Part shown: positions 11,481 to 23,436 of the stretch, in pieces
Layout of the letters: every line of letters starts with the position of its first letter
Numbering within the stretch: the stretch's first letter is position 1
From: Actinomucor elegans
Lineage: Eukaryota; Mucoromycota; Mucoromycetes; Mucorales; Mucoraceae
Length of the DNA stretch: 64,000 nt
Direction of reading: 5' to 3'
Assembly: GCA_026027325.1 (NCBI GenBank)
Contig: JAMSLZ010000001.1
Location: forward strand, 4,712,001 to 4,776,000
The notes under the pieces: model-generated
Databases searched by the model: none
What the model was told of the DNA's origin: nothing
The model's input: the letters and a program-made list of their open reading frames with translations, nothing else
Program-made: the position numbers and the translations under genes

Positions 11481-12789
11481 TTTATGTGTTTGATGTGTAA
11501 AAAACTAAAAAAGATGTTATTATAGTGTTACTTTCTGTGCTGCAATTATTGAACGCGTGGATTGCATTGCGTATACACCACACAAGTGACTAGTATTCCC
11601 GTGACGTAGTAAATTCAAGAAATTTCAGTATTGAGCCTATGAACGCCAATCACAATCTAGGATGAGTTCGAACATCGATAATTTTTCTTAATGCTTATTG
11701 GGTTTCGTGTTTTGGATTATAATGGCATCCGCGTTCCTGATATTTTTCTCTAAAATCGCGTATATATATTCTAGTTTTCCTTTACGCGTAACCTCTATGA
11801 GTAATCGAGTAGTATTAACAGATAAAGCAGTTTATTCTTTACAGAACACTAATCAGATGCAACATTCGACAAGCAACAGCTGAGGGATATTGATTAAATC
11901 TAAGTCCGTGAAATAATATGTATCACTTATGCAAATGCCAAGTACTAATAGGTGTAATATATTGGCTGTATCGAAGCTAAATGAAGGCTGTAATAGATTC
12001 AACAGCTCTTTTCAAGTAAGAATTACTTTTCAGATGCTACAATAAGCCAAGGTCAGTTTAGAAATCTATTGAACAGATGAAATGTGCATATTTTATAGTT
12101 GCTCACTAGAATATAATATAACTATAGTAATTTAGTCAAATTATGATCCTGTACATTTAATAATTCATCTTGAACATGTAATAAACTTTAGATACAACAT
12201 TAAAGTGGAATTTGTCGAGGAATGCAAAGACATTTAAAAAGGCCAATTTTAGAAAAATTACCAAATGTATTCGCTCAAGCCTAATTTTTTGAAACATAAT
12301 TTGTTTTTTTGTCATGTGTGAACAATGAACTTATGAAACACAATACATTATTGAAATAATTTCACTATTAGACACTGTATTGCCGCTTTTTTTTTGAAGT
12401 ATTTCTGTCTATATAATTCTGAGAGGGCCTACTAAAATTCGGAACAATTACTGCCATCCAATAGAGGTCAAGAAAGACCGCGTTGCTCGCAGGAGCCTTC
12501 GCATTTTGCCATTACTATGGCTCACATTGAATACTGTATCGGTATATACTAATAATGAATGAGTTAGTAAAGGCTTTAGTCATTTTTCTGATGAGTAACC
12601 TAATTTTACCAAATAACGTATTTCAAATGACCAAAACTCTTCAGTCTCGCAATAAAGTAAAAGCTCGAAAAGTTGTGTTTAATCATGGATTAAAGCCCAT
12701 GACTGGCGTTGAGCGAGTAACTCTAACTATCAAATACAAAAGCGCATATTCAACTCATTACCCACAAGTTTTCAGAAGCAATAATTCAT
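11481..12789. other. Intergenic, no gene supported
   Basis: AT-rich. Short open frames occur (about 60-107 codons) but none shows a family resemblance. Around 12230-12410 is a segment resembling 2975-3260 (TTTTAGAAAAAT, then CCAA, then a T-rich run), possibly another diverged repeat. Confidence 0.4.
11602..11609. promoter_or_regulatory. CRE-like TGACGTAG site upstream of the proteasome gene
   Basis: A TGACGTAG sequence lies about 120 bp upstream of the proteasome beta-4 start; a CCAAT sequence is near 11647. TGACGT is the ATF/CREB-type bZIP half site. Its function here is only inferred from position. Confidence 0.25.
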
Positions 12790-13025
12790 TTACTTGTATC
12801 GTACCCGGAAAGTTGACATTTGAAAATAATAGATGTATGCTACAAACAAATATCCTCCCTCACAATCAATGCTGGTGATGAGGAAGTAGAACATAGTAGT
12901 GCTAAGGATGTAGACAGCAATCAGAACGCCACGATCACAGAAGGTAAAAATAACCGATGTTGCTAATATTGAAGTAGTAGCCACCAATCTTGCCATTCTA
13001 TAACCATAAGCTAATGGGAAAGAGG
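12790..13025 (-). pseudogene. Possible remnant exon of a multi-pass membrane protein
   Basis: After an acceptor (minus-strand TTTAATAG, exon end at 13025) a frame of about 77 codons runs to TAA at 12790. It reads FPLAYGYRMARLV and then two strongly hydrophobic segments (ATSVIFTF and IAVYILSTTMFYFLI). The codon use looks coding. No complete gene could be assembled around it: I find no start codon, no good partner exon, and only AT-rich DNA upstream. It could be a decayed transporter fragment or a small unrecognised gene. Confidence 0.3.
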
Positions 13026-15588
13026 CTATTAAAGTATTGATACAACGTTGTGATGAATGTTATTATAGAACTAGCTTAATTAAAAAATAATACAAACTTT
13101 ACTAAATATGTAGAAAGTTCGCTACAAACTGTTTTACCAATAGCTTCAATTGTACATTGCTATCACAAAATAATAATAATTCGTTAGTCTATACACTAAA
13201 CTAAATATATGCTTTGGCTCCTATGCTATATAGGCGAAGAGAATAGTTATTTAATAGTGAGTAGAGTGATTCGTTTATGATATAACTATTGTAAAAAAAA
13301 AAAATAGAAAAGATACATCTAAGTTTCTAGTATCGAGTTTATATAGTCTTCTTAGCAACATGTATAAATGTGGTTGTGTATGTACTTGTCTGGATCTATA
13401 GCTTTTCTATATTTTCTTTCACGCTGTTACTAATACTACAGACTGCAATTTCATTGACTTTATTGGCCATCAGATATTAAACATCATGGCCTCTGGATTT
13501 CTTGGCTCATGAAACTTTGCCTGTATCAATAAGACACAGAAATAGAGCTTGTCTATACACAAGTATATGAATGTAGTTGCGAATCAATAGTTAAGTTTCT
13601 AGACAGCTCCAAAAGAATATTGTTTTTAGCCTCTGGAAGTCTTCCTTTTTGTTTTTGTTTCGACTTTATTGGAGACATATATTATTCAAAGGAAAATGCA
13701 GCTTCTACAGCTTTTTATTAAATGCAAATAGCATAAGAATATAGCTGTTTTCTATCTAAACGTTCCTCCTTTTTTTTTCTTGTAATTTAAGGTTCAATGT
13801 AAAGCGCTGCTCCACGATACAATATAAATAAAACTCCGTTAGGTAGTAGATTGTGTAGTATCACGCGAGAGATCTCGGTCCATCTCGGTTAAATGTTGCA
13901 ACTGATCAACAATCCATGTTCAGAATGAGCTACCGCATCTATTGAATTTAGAGATCTTTTCGAATCGTCTGTTCTTCTAACTATATCTGTCGACCCTTGA
14001 TTTTCATGAAATACATGATTGCTTTTTTTCTATGCCATAATAAGAAAAGTTACGGTATCACTAAATTATGGACGGTGGCAACTGTCTACAAACAGCTGTT
14101 TTAGTGAAGAAAGCATCTTGTAAATAGGAAATTTATTGGATTGACCTAAGTAGGGTGGAAGCTTAAATAAAATGTCGGCTTTGGAATACATATTGCATAT
14201 AGCTTTAAACAGGCTATGGCTGGGTAAATCGAATCACCAACGTCTTTGAATCCATTGTATCTAGCAGGGACGATTGTATATGCAGATTCATAATGATGCT
14301 GGTTACGTATATACGGAAATACGAACAAGTTCACATAATACTTTCTTGGTATTCTACGTACTATGATATTCTGAAACAAGCATAGAACCACCTAGCTTGT
14401 CTAGGAATGCTCAGCCATACTCTTTTTCATTCTTAATCCCGACTTTTTGATCCAGTACCAATATGGAATCAAATCAGACATACAATTAAGCTTTGAATGC
14501 CTTAAGTATCATACTGTATTATCCATTCTCAATGACATACAATACCCTCCTACCTCAGACAAAAGGAATTTGATTAATATATAACTATCGTTGGATTGTA
14601 GATCCATCTAAAGAATGGTCTTTGGTTGGCTTTGTCTCAAAGGTAAAGGTCTGCGTCATTTTTGCCAGAGTCGTACAGATAGAAACGGTGGATCCCAATA
14701 ACATGATAAAACAGTGCTGAGATGGTATAGAAACAAGGTTGAATGAGTTATCCTAATATAGGTTTTTGGAGTAACAGTACATAATCTATGGGAAAGTGCT
14801 GGCGATGAACATTCTGGAGAAAAAAAAAGCAGAATAGAAGAGTAAAAGCAATCGTGCAGATCGATCCGGAGAAAAATATCAACAAGAGCTTATCGCCGTA
14901 GGTTAGTTTGTACCTTATCTTGATTATAGCGCGTATTTAGAGATCATTCATTTTATCATATGGTCTCAGTATATGACGCTGTTATCTGGCCCTCGTTACA
15001 AATGACGTATAAAGAAGGGTTCTGATCATTCAAATAAAGAATATACTCGCGTACCCGCCATTGGGATACTAACGGGTGCCTTGCCTAATTAGATAGGGTC
15101 ATTACTGATCAATTTCCTCGCCTTTTAATGCTGTTGATTATTAGTTTGATCTGTGCTATTCATCGTATTAGCAAAAGCCATTTTCGATCTACCGTAGTAG
15201 ATGACAAATCCCTGCAGACATTTCAGTACGCATTAGTTAATCTGTGAATACGATACTAATATATTCGTGTATATTGCACTGTGTAAATCTTAATGGATAT
15301 TCTTCAAGCTAAACCTTTCTTGTCATCTCTGTTTCAAACAGAGATCAATGTTTCTGCATTAAGCTGCCAAAAGGTAACACGAAAACCTGCGATAGGAAAG
15401 AGTTCTGATTCACATTCAGGTGCAGCCTAAAGCAATAACGTAGTAAAGCAAAAGTGTCAACTTTGATCGCGTTCCTAATCCAGATTATAGACAGAGTTTT
15501 AGAGCTTTTATAAACAATCAAAAAATTTAAAGTGCTTCTTTGTTTCTCTTTCTCTTTTCTTATTAGTAAACAACTGAAAAGTAGTAAC
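13026..15588. other. Intergenic, no gene supported
   Basis: AT-rich DNA upstream of the P5 ATPase, with one clear dispersed repeat copy at about 13881-13940. A stretch near 14146-14391 is open on the minus strand but resembles nothing. The promoter of the ATPase should be in the last few hundred bases. Confidence 0.45.
13881..13940 (+). repeat. Dispersed repeat copy (both halves)
   Basis: Reads CATCTCGGTTAAATGTTGCA, then ACTGATCAAC, then CATGTTCAGAATGAGCTACC. The order matches the consensus: GATCTCGG, ATGTCGCATCTGAT, a short spacer, TTCATG, AGAATGAGCTGC. Confidence 0.75.
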
Positions 15589-18500
15589 ATGTTTACTACG
15601 TCAACAGCAGCTGTCCTACTATTCATAGTAGGCAGTCTCTTTATAAGCACTGATGCTTCCCCACAATTTCATATAGGTATAATACTAGATCGTGTTTTTT
15701 TTTTTACTGAATCTAATGTAATTTTTAGTCAATGATCGAGATGTTTACGGTAATAAATGTAGCCTTCCTACATATCACTCTTATCCATGTCCCGAGCTTT
15801 GCGTTCGAGACATTGCTGATTGTCCTGCTGCCAGTAGACCTGCCGCTTGTCCAGCTGGAACAACGTATTGTGTTGATGGTAAATGTCGTGAGTCTTGCGA
15901 CGCTTCCCTTGTCTCCGCATGCGCTTGCCCTGGAGCCCCTGCATTGGTTGGACTTGTTTACTCTTGTGGTTCTGATAATATTCTCCGTACCAACATTGAA
16001 AACTTTGATTCAGACAATAAAGCAAATCAAAGCGCTATTGCTTGCGCTAAAGCTGCCAATCTTGAGAACATTCCTATCTGGTCACCCAATCCAGGATCTG
16101 CCATGTGGCGCGAATGCCCTAAGCCTGATTATGGCCAATTGACTTTTACTGAGCCCGTATTTATCGCTATCTACTCTTTCTATGGCTCTTGTTTCGCTTT
16201 GCTGACGTTTTGGACGCTTTATAAGAAATCCAGAGAGAAGGTAAATAATATTTAGTGTATTTATCACTGAGCTAACATGCTATTAGTTGGTCAAGGCCAA
16301 GTTCAACAAAGTTAAAGAAGTTCATACAGAAGAATACATTGATGCTGAAAAGGTCGTGGAAACAACTGAAAAAAATTCCTCTTCAAATGGTAGAGCAAGC
16401 GAAGACAATGCGTCTTCAGTTGAAGACGATGAAAACATGGTCATTCATACCTACAAACGTAGCTGGATTGGGGATATTGCCGTTGTGTTATTCGGTGTGC
16501 AAACATTAGGCCAAATTGCTTACATGATTATGCTTACATCAGATTACTATACCAGTTACGCAATGTTCCGTGGCTCTGCCATAGTCCAACCATCTACCTT
16601 TATAGGTCAATGGTATATCTTCTTCACCTGGTTTGCTTGTTTGGCTGTTTTTAGATACAGGCTGCCCAACTTCTTCAGAATTCGCTGCAGTTACGGAGAA
16701 GGCCAATATGTCCAAGTGGAACGCCAAGAACCCGCACTTATTTTCCTTGAAGATCAATCGGACAAGTTGATGAATTTGGTTAGAAAACTTGAAGAATTCG
16801 CCAAGCATCTATTTGGTTTAGACGTGATCGTAGCTAATGCACCACTCAGATATACCTCCAGTGGTACAAAGTACTTTGTATATCAGTGTACTCGCTACGT
16901 TTACCACCCTGAAACAGAGCTCTTTTCACCTCATCAGTTCCATTTGGGTGGTACGAATGCCGAGCTTGCTATCTTGAACAGTGGTCTTTCGGCAGAAGAA
17001 GCTTCTGAAAGAGAGGAGCTAATAGGTCCCAACTTTATCGAAGTTTATGTGCCTAACTTTGTCTTTGCTATGCTTCAAGAGTTTTCATCCTTCTTTTATA
17101 TTTACCAGTTCTCTATTCTTTGGCTCTTTTACTATTTTGCTTACTGTAAGTGCCGAGCACTGTGTTGGTTCGAGGCCATGACTAATGATTTATACACTTG
17201 TAGGGGAGGTGGGTATTGCTGATACTGCAGTGATCATCGTTTCTGCTCTTGTCAAAGTTATTGTTCGTCTTCGCTCAGAGAAACGCATTAAGAAGATGGC
17301 TGAATTCACAGACCGTGTTCAAATCCTTCGTGATGGCCAGTGGCAAGACAAGTCTACAGCTGACCTCTTGCCCGGCGATGTATTCGAAGTTTCTGAAGGA
17401 AAGACTTCTCCTTGCGATGGTGTAATTTTGACTGGAAATATTGTAGCTGATGAAAGCTCTTTGACAGGTGAACCTTTGCCTATCCGTAAATTCCCTCTTC
17501 GTGTAGATGATACAGGCACTGTATATGACAAGTTTGGTAGTAGCAAAATTTCTACTATTTTTGCTGGTACAATCATTTCTCAAGCTCAGGTTACAGAAAA
17601 AGGCGGAAAGGTCACTGCATTGGTAACGCAGACTGGTACTGCCACAGACAAAGGCGAGCTCATTAAAAAGATCCTGTTTCCTACTCGTGTGTCCTTTATT
17701 TTCAATGAACAGATCAAAATTGTCATTTTGATTTTGCTCTTATGTGGTATGCTTTGTTTAGCTTTGGCTAGTTGGATGTACGCTACAGGAACTAGTAAGT
17801 ACAAGTGTAATTTATGTATACCAAGTAACTAATAATCTAAAACAGATGCCTGGTTTTATTCCATGTTTTGTATTTCCCAGCTTGTCTCTCCTTTGCTTCC
17901 TGCTGCATTGGTTGTAGGTCAGTCAGTTGCCGCTGATCGTCTTAGGGAGAAGAAGATCTTCTGTGTTGATTTACCTCGTATTTTAATGGCAGGAAAAAGT
18001 AAAATATCAATCGTAGTAGTCTAGCTTTTATTAACATTTTATGTTCTCTCTAGTTCAACTTTTCTGCTTCGACAAGACTGGTACTTTAACTAGAGAAGGC
18101 CTTGAGTTCTTTGGCGCTCAACCTGTTATCGATTCTAATAACATCGTTGAGAACAGAAGAAAAAACCAAAAGCCTGATTTCAGTAAACACGAAGAACTGA
18201 TTGAGGATATTCCTCGCCTAATGCAAATTGGTCTTGCCACGTGCCATGCTGTCACTACATTAAACGGCCAATTCATTGGTAATCCTGTCGATATTGAAAT
18301 GTTCAAGTCTTCTAAATGGCAATTGAGTGATGAGTCACAGTACGTTGATACGCTCACACCTTCCGATGGTGGACCGGACGGAGCAGTTCATGTCCTGAAG
18401 CGTTATGAATTTGTCCATGCTCGTATGTCCATGTCTGTTGCTGTTCTAGATTCTACTACCAACAAGATCCATATTTTTGTCAAAGGCGCTTATGAAAAGA

Positions 18501-20147
18501 TCAAAGACCTTTCCAATCCTGAATCGATTCCTGCCGACTACGACCGTGTTACCGCTAATCAAGCTAGACAAGGATGTTATGTACTGGCTTTATCGCATCG
18601 CGAAATCAACCTGGACGAGATTCCTGGTGGCCTTGAAGCTTTTACTCATTGGACTCGTGATCAAATGGAAGAGAACATCGACTTTTTGGGTCTAATTATC
18701 TTCAAAAACCAATTGAAAGATGATACAACCGAGAATATTGCCGAATTAAAACGTGGTGACACCCGTACCATTATGATTACTGGTGATACAGCCCTTACAG
18801 GTGTCTATATTGCTCGTCAATGTGGTATGGCATTGCAAAACACAAGAATACTTTTGGGTGATTTCGATTCTCGTCTAGGAAGAGTTGTTTGGACTGATGT
18901 CGATGAACCTGATACTTTCAGTGATGTAAATGTTGATGAATACTTGTTGAACAGAAACCATACCCCCGTCGAACTGGCTGTTACCGGTAAAGCTTTCAAT
19001 TGGCTAGTGGACTGTAATTTGATTAGAAAGTACTTGTTGGATATCCGTATATTTGCTCGTATGACTCCTAATGGTAAGGTGCAATGTGTACAGCTTCATA
19101 TGGAACGAGGTATTACCGCTATGACGGGTGATGGTGGTAACGATTGCGGTGCTCTTCGTGCCGCGCATGTTGGTATTGCTATGTCTGACGCTGAAGCCTC
19201 TATTGTTTCTCCGTTCAGTACAAGTCATCGTACTGTCCGATCCTGTGTTGAGTTAGTCCGTCAAGGCCGAGGCGCTCTTGCTACATCCATTACGGGCTAC
19301 AAATACTTGATTTTGTATGGCCAAGTCATGATGATGCTGAAGATCTTTACTTTCTATTTCGACGTATCAGTATCACAGAACTCATGGTACGTATCGATTA
19401 TAACTAAAACCAGCGTGCAAGAGAGTGTATTAACCAATTGCTATTAGGATTTTTGTCGATGTTTTCATTACTGTTTTATTGACTTGGGCTGTTTCTCAAT
19501 CCCGTGCTGCTAAACGTCTCGAGCCTCAACGTCCTACTGCTCGCTTGCTTGGTCCTCAAACGCTAGCATCTGGTATGGGTTTGGTTGCCATTAACTGGAT
19601 ATTCTTGATTGGCGCCTTTGTTATGCTCTACAAACAACCTTGGTTCCGTTGTCACGAATTCAGTTCAAAGTCTGTAGACATGTCCAAGTGGTACCTTCTT
19701 GCTGACAATTACGAAGCAGAAGTGCTAGCATTTGTATGTCTTTTCCAATTCATCAATAATGCTGCCGTCTTTAATTTTGGTTACAAATTCAGAAAGGCAT
19801 TCTGGAGAAACTACTGGTTAGTAATTCTCTGGTTGTTTTACTTGGCCGTTGTATCTTCTTGGATGCTCGCGGATCCCAATAGCTTTGGCTGTCTCTTCCG
19901 TGTGAATTGTGGTACCAAAGAGGTCCTTGAACAATTCGGTTATAGTGCTCCTTCTGCTTATGTTATACCTTACAATACACCCTTGGGCCATAACGTGATG
20001 CCTAATGAATTCCGCTGGAAGCTCTGGGGTCTTTGTATCGGAAATTGCCTGGCTGCTTTACTTTTCGAGAGAATATTTGTTTTAGGTCCTGTTCATTCTT
20101 ATCTTGCGAGAAAGTTTCCTGTTAAAAGACTACAGAAAACATTGTAA
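15589..20147 (+). CDS. P5-type P-ATPase with signal peptide and Cys-rich ectodomain
   Basis: Seven exons: 15589-15676, 15729-16240, 16287-17145, 17204-17794, 17846-17998, 18054-19386 and 19448-20147. They encode 1411 residues. The catalytic DKTGT has Asp at about residue 741. The P5-type hinge is MTGDGGNDCGALRAAHVGIA, with MSDAEASIVSPF after it. The A-domain loop is TGEP (574-577) rather than the usual TGES. The M4 motif is PLLP (699-702), against PPALP in P5B and PPELP in P5A. The first 29 codons look like a signal peptide (cleavage after STDA), followed by a domain with 11 cysteines between residues 40 and 109, a first TM near 170-190 and about ten further TMs. P5B ATPases export polyamines from lysosome/vacuole; P5A ATPases act as helix dislocases in the ER. 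The substrate here is unknown, and the protein may form a distinct branch. Confidence 0.85.
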
Positions 20148-20589
20148 GACATGTTTATATATACTATTGTCATTACCTTCCAATTTCATATTACCGAATG
20201 TCTTTTAAGCTGGTAATCTTCTACACGCTATATTATACTATAATATTATCTATTTTTTTCTATATATTATCTTTCACTTCTAGTTTATTTACGCTTTTTA
20301 CATACTACTTACATAATAAAGAATAATTTTTTTTCTTAACTATATTTCGTTTATTAATACTGGATTTATCTATAGCTTTTACTCTGAAGGCAGAACTCGT
20401 AAGACATAGTCAAATATATTTATATAGAACTTATCATAATATTTCGATATACGAAAAATACGCATACAGGACTTTTTTTGCGTATCAAATGATACAAAAT
20501 CCACATACTATATTGTTTTTGAAGTCAAGCATTTTTGTTTGACAGCACAACTACAAGAGCTGATAGTGCCTTACATAGAAGACGAATAC

Positions 20590-20622
<33 letters not shown>

Positions 20623-20966
20623 ATTCTCGTAATCTAAATGTTGCGCTGGCACATTTACTGGAATCCCTTTTCAGCTATGGTACAAATAATACATTATAAA
20701 GCTTATAAAATTAGTAGTGAATTATAGATATCTCTACATCACAATAGCCTTTGCTGTTATATAACCCGACCTCGTTATTGATAGTATAGTTTTATATAAT
20801 AATGGTGTAAATATAAAAGTATAAAAGTATACACGATAGCTAAATCATATAGAGAAAGTAAGCGTAGAATGAGGGTAAAAAGCGGAAGCTAATTATGTAA
20901 ATGGATAAGTTATGAGTATTGTATGAGTAATGAATAAATAAAGGAATGTTAAACAAAGGGCTTTGA
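20148..20966. other. Convergent 3' intergenic with long poly-A tract
   Basis: Lies between the stops of the ATPase and the choline-transporter-like gene. It contains a pure A run of 28 at 20590-20617 and many AATAAA-like signals. No gene seen. Confidence 0.6.
20590..20617. repeat. Poly-A tract, 28 bases
   Basis: Uninterrupted A run in intergenic DNA, read directly from the sequence. It could be a retroposed tail or simple slippage. Confidence 0.9.
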
Positions 20967-23436
20967 TCAATCAAAGCCTGAAAATGCAGAATGTGCAGCA
21001 GAAAGATGCACCAAACCTGTGTCTAAATCGATGGCGTAGCAAAGGAAGCTGGCATCGATACTATAGAGATATTTTATTAGCTAGCTTTACAAACGTCTTG
21101 TAAATACTTACATGCTCATCATTGTATAGGTAAAGAATTGGGATAAATACCAAGGCATCAAGGTAGCAATTAATCCCACAACGAATCCATGAGGTGAATG
21201 CAAATTATGAGTGGCATAGACATAAGCCCCAAATCCCGAAGACAAAGCAATGACAACTGTACCAATATATAAAATGAGCTGGGTTAAGAGATCTATAATC
21301 AAAAAGTCAACTATCCAGAATTCCAAGATATCACGGTTGAGTATTACCACCAAACAAGCCAGTTAGTAGATTACGTCTAAAAATCTTGGTAGCAGAGGCT
21401 GCTGCAGAACAAAAACTCTCTCCACTGATACCAGATAAACTGATTGTATAATTGCTAAATGTGCTGACCAGCGCATCGATCAACCTCAATATAAATGATA
21501 GTATAGCGGCCAATGGTCTAGCAGTTTTCGAATACTATCAAGATAGACTATCAATAAACTGTTTGCTTCATCTTCACCACTTTTACCTTTCTAATAGTTC
21601 TTGCAATAAACTGTAGGAATTGAATGATGGCTAAGATCAAACTACCAAATGCAAGTGTTCCGAATGAGGTGGTGGATGCGCGAATAAGAGCTCCTTTCCA
21701 TGGAGCAACACCAGTAGAAGGCTCATTTCTATGAAAGTACCAATGGGCAGTAATGGCGGATAATGAAAATCTGTAACGATTTAAAAGCTTCAGTAACATT
21801 ATTTCTTTTGCTATCAAATTCGATTCTACCTTTGCATGTATATCAGTAATTTGGCAGTCCACATGTACATAAATACATAGAAGGCGACTAAAGAGTATGC
21901 GTACTTGTTAACTACCCAAACAGCTCCTATTTGATGCTAAAGGTTGAAATGGCTGATTTCATCTTAAATGTAAATACCTACCAGCAAGTGATGATTTGTC
22001 TTTCAAGTATCCGATTAACCATAATCGATTAAACAGGGTGATCCAGACGATAGAGAATATGATAAATGTGACCAACAGTGATGTAGACACGAGGAATATG
22101 CCTGGATTATATCTTACAACGTCACATGCAAGCTAAATGATATAATGTATTAAGAAATGACGATCTGATAGGCATGCGTAACACTTTTTTTTTTTTTTAC
22201 CTCGATGACTGACACGGTCTTATTGATTCGGTGTCGATTATTAAAAACAACCTTGATATACACCAAATTCAATACAAGTGGTATAAAAGACATGACAGTC
22301 AGTCTAAATACAAACTAAACGTTAGTTACGTGTTGTATAGGTGTAAGTTGGTACATACCCTGTATCCTTTACCATAGACTCCTGCTTTTCGCCTTCATAT
22401 ATAGATACTTTGTAGAGATTCCACCAATGTCCAAATGAAAATAACGGTCAAGGTAATAGGTATACAAACAACTGTGCCCCATACAAATGTCTATACAAGC
22501 ATTTAATAACAGGCTTTCATCATGATTCTTTGCTTACTACCTTTGTAAATGAGCGTAAGATGTATAGCCATATAGTGCCCATAATTAAAGCAGTTACAAT
22601 TATAATGGTCAGTATACCTAGCAGCCATATCTAAGAGTCAATTGAATTTGATTTCGATCAAGTTTTTTTTTTTTTTTTTTTACCTGCACTGTCTTTGATC
22701 GTTTTGAATGTAGATCCTTTAATAGAATCCTCTATGCTATGGCTCTATTCAAAGAAAATTAATATAGAAGCTAAAACAAGCTATGAGATAGTCGCGTACA
22801 TTGGTCGAGAATAGTATAATCAGACCAGATAACAAGAACACAGTAAAGCATATTACGTATAAAACAGCGAAAACAGGATCTCTGTATTTTCTATCCGCAG
22901 TAGTAGTTACACCTGATGGAATCTAAGCATTGAAATCAGTCATTTTCTAAAACTCTTTATATATATCCATGAATTCATACTTTACTGAGGCAGAAGTTGG
23001 TAACAAGGACTCTGATAGTGATTTTGGATGAGTATAAGGTGTACTCATGGGCTCATCAAGATAAATAGCAGAAGGTTTCTAGATATAATGATAAGTAAAC
23101 CCGATAGTTTCACACACATACACTTACAGGACTTTCTTGGTAATCTTCTTGTTGTGAGTAGCTCGATTGTCCAAGCTCATGCTCTTCTTCTTGCTGTTCA
23201 AATAGTAACTGACTTCTATCAGAGTAGGCGTTGGACAAAGTCAAAGGGATACTATCTTCATTTATGTTGCTATTGGTTTGGTGAACTGAATAGAATAGAC
23301 TATGCGTCATCGTATCGTCTTCTTCATTATCTGACTCTTGATCCATCTGTGCATAGTATCCTCCTCTGCTTTGAAAGAAGCTATCCTTCAACGTGTTCAA
23401 AGCTTCCTTGGCAAAATTGGGTAATGATTGTTCCAT
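20967..23436 (-). CDS. Choline transporter-like protein (CTL/SLC44, Pns1 family)
   Basis: Fourteen exons in transcript order: 23436-23128, 23078-22986, 22922-22800, 22744-22684, 22617-22541, 22490-22425, 22381-22359, 22303-22201, 22132-21982, 21926-21830, 21770-21587, 21534-21348, 21292-21112 and 21060-20967. They give 582 residues. The N-terminal 130 residues are polar. After them come about ten TM segments with CTL landmarks: SFGTLAFGSLILAIIQFLQF, SGISGESFCSAA and, near the C-terminus, DASFLCYAIDLDTG. The family comprises plasma or organelle membrane proteins linked to choline/lipid transport; Pns1 itself is poorly understood. The junction between exons 6 and 7 is the weak point. The intron modelled there (22424-22382) is 43 nt with an unusual GTGGAA donor; otherwise the frame breaks at an AT repeat. 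The start ATG sits just before MEQSLPNFAKEAL. Confidence 0.8.

Noticed and set aside
12555..12878. 107-codon plus-strand open frame
   Set aside because: No similarity, biased composition, overlaps the better minus-strand membrane segment at 12790-13025.
22393..22410. 16-nt intron in the choline-transporter-like gene (GTATCTATATATGAAG)
   Set aside because: Would restore the frame, but is far below any intron length seen here; a 43-nt intron or a repeat contraction is more plausible.
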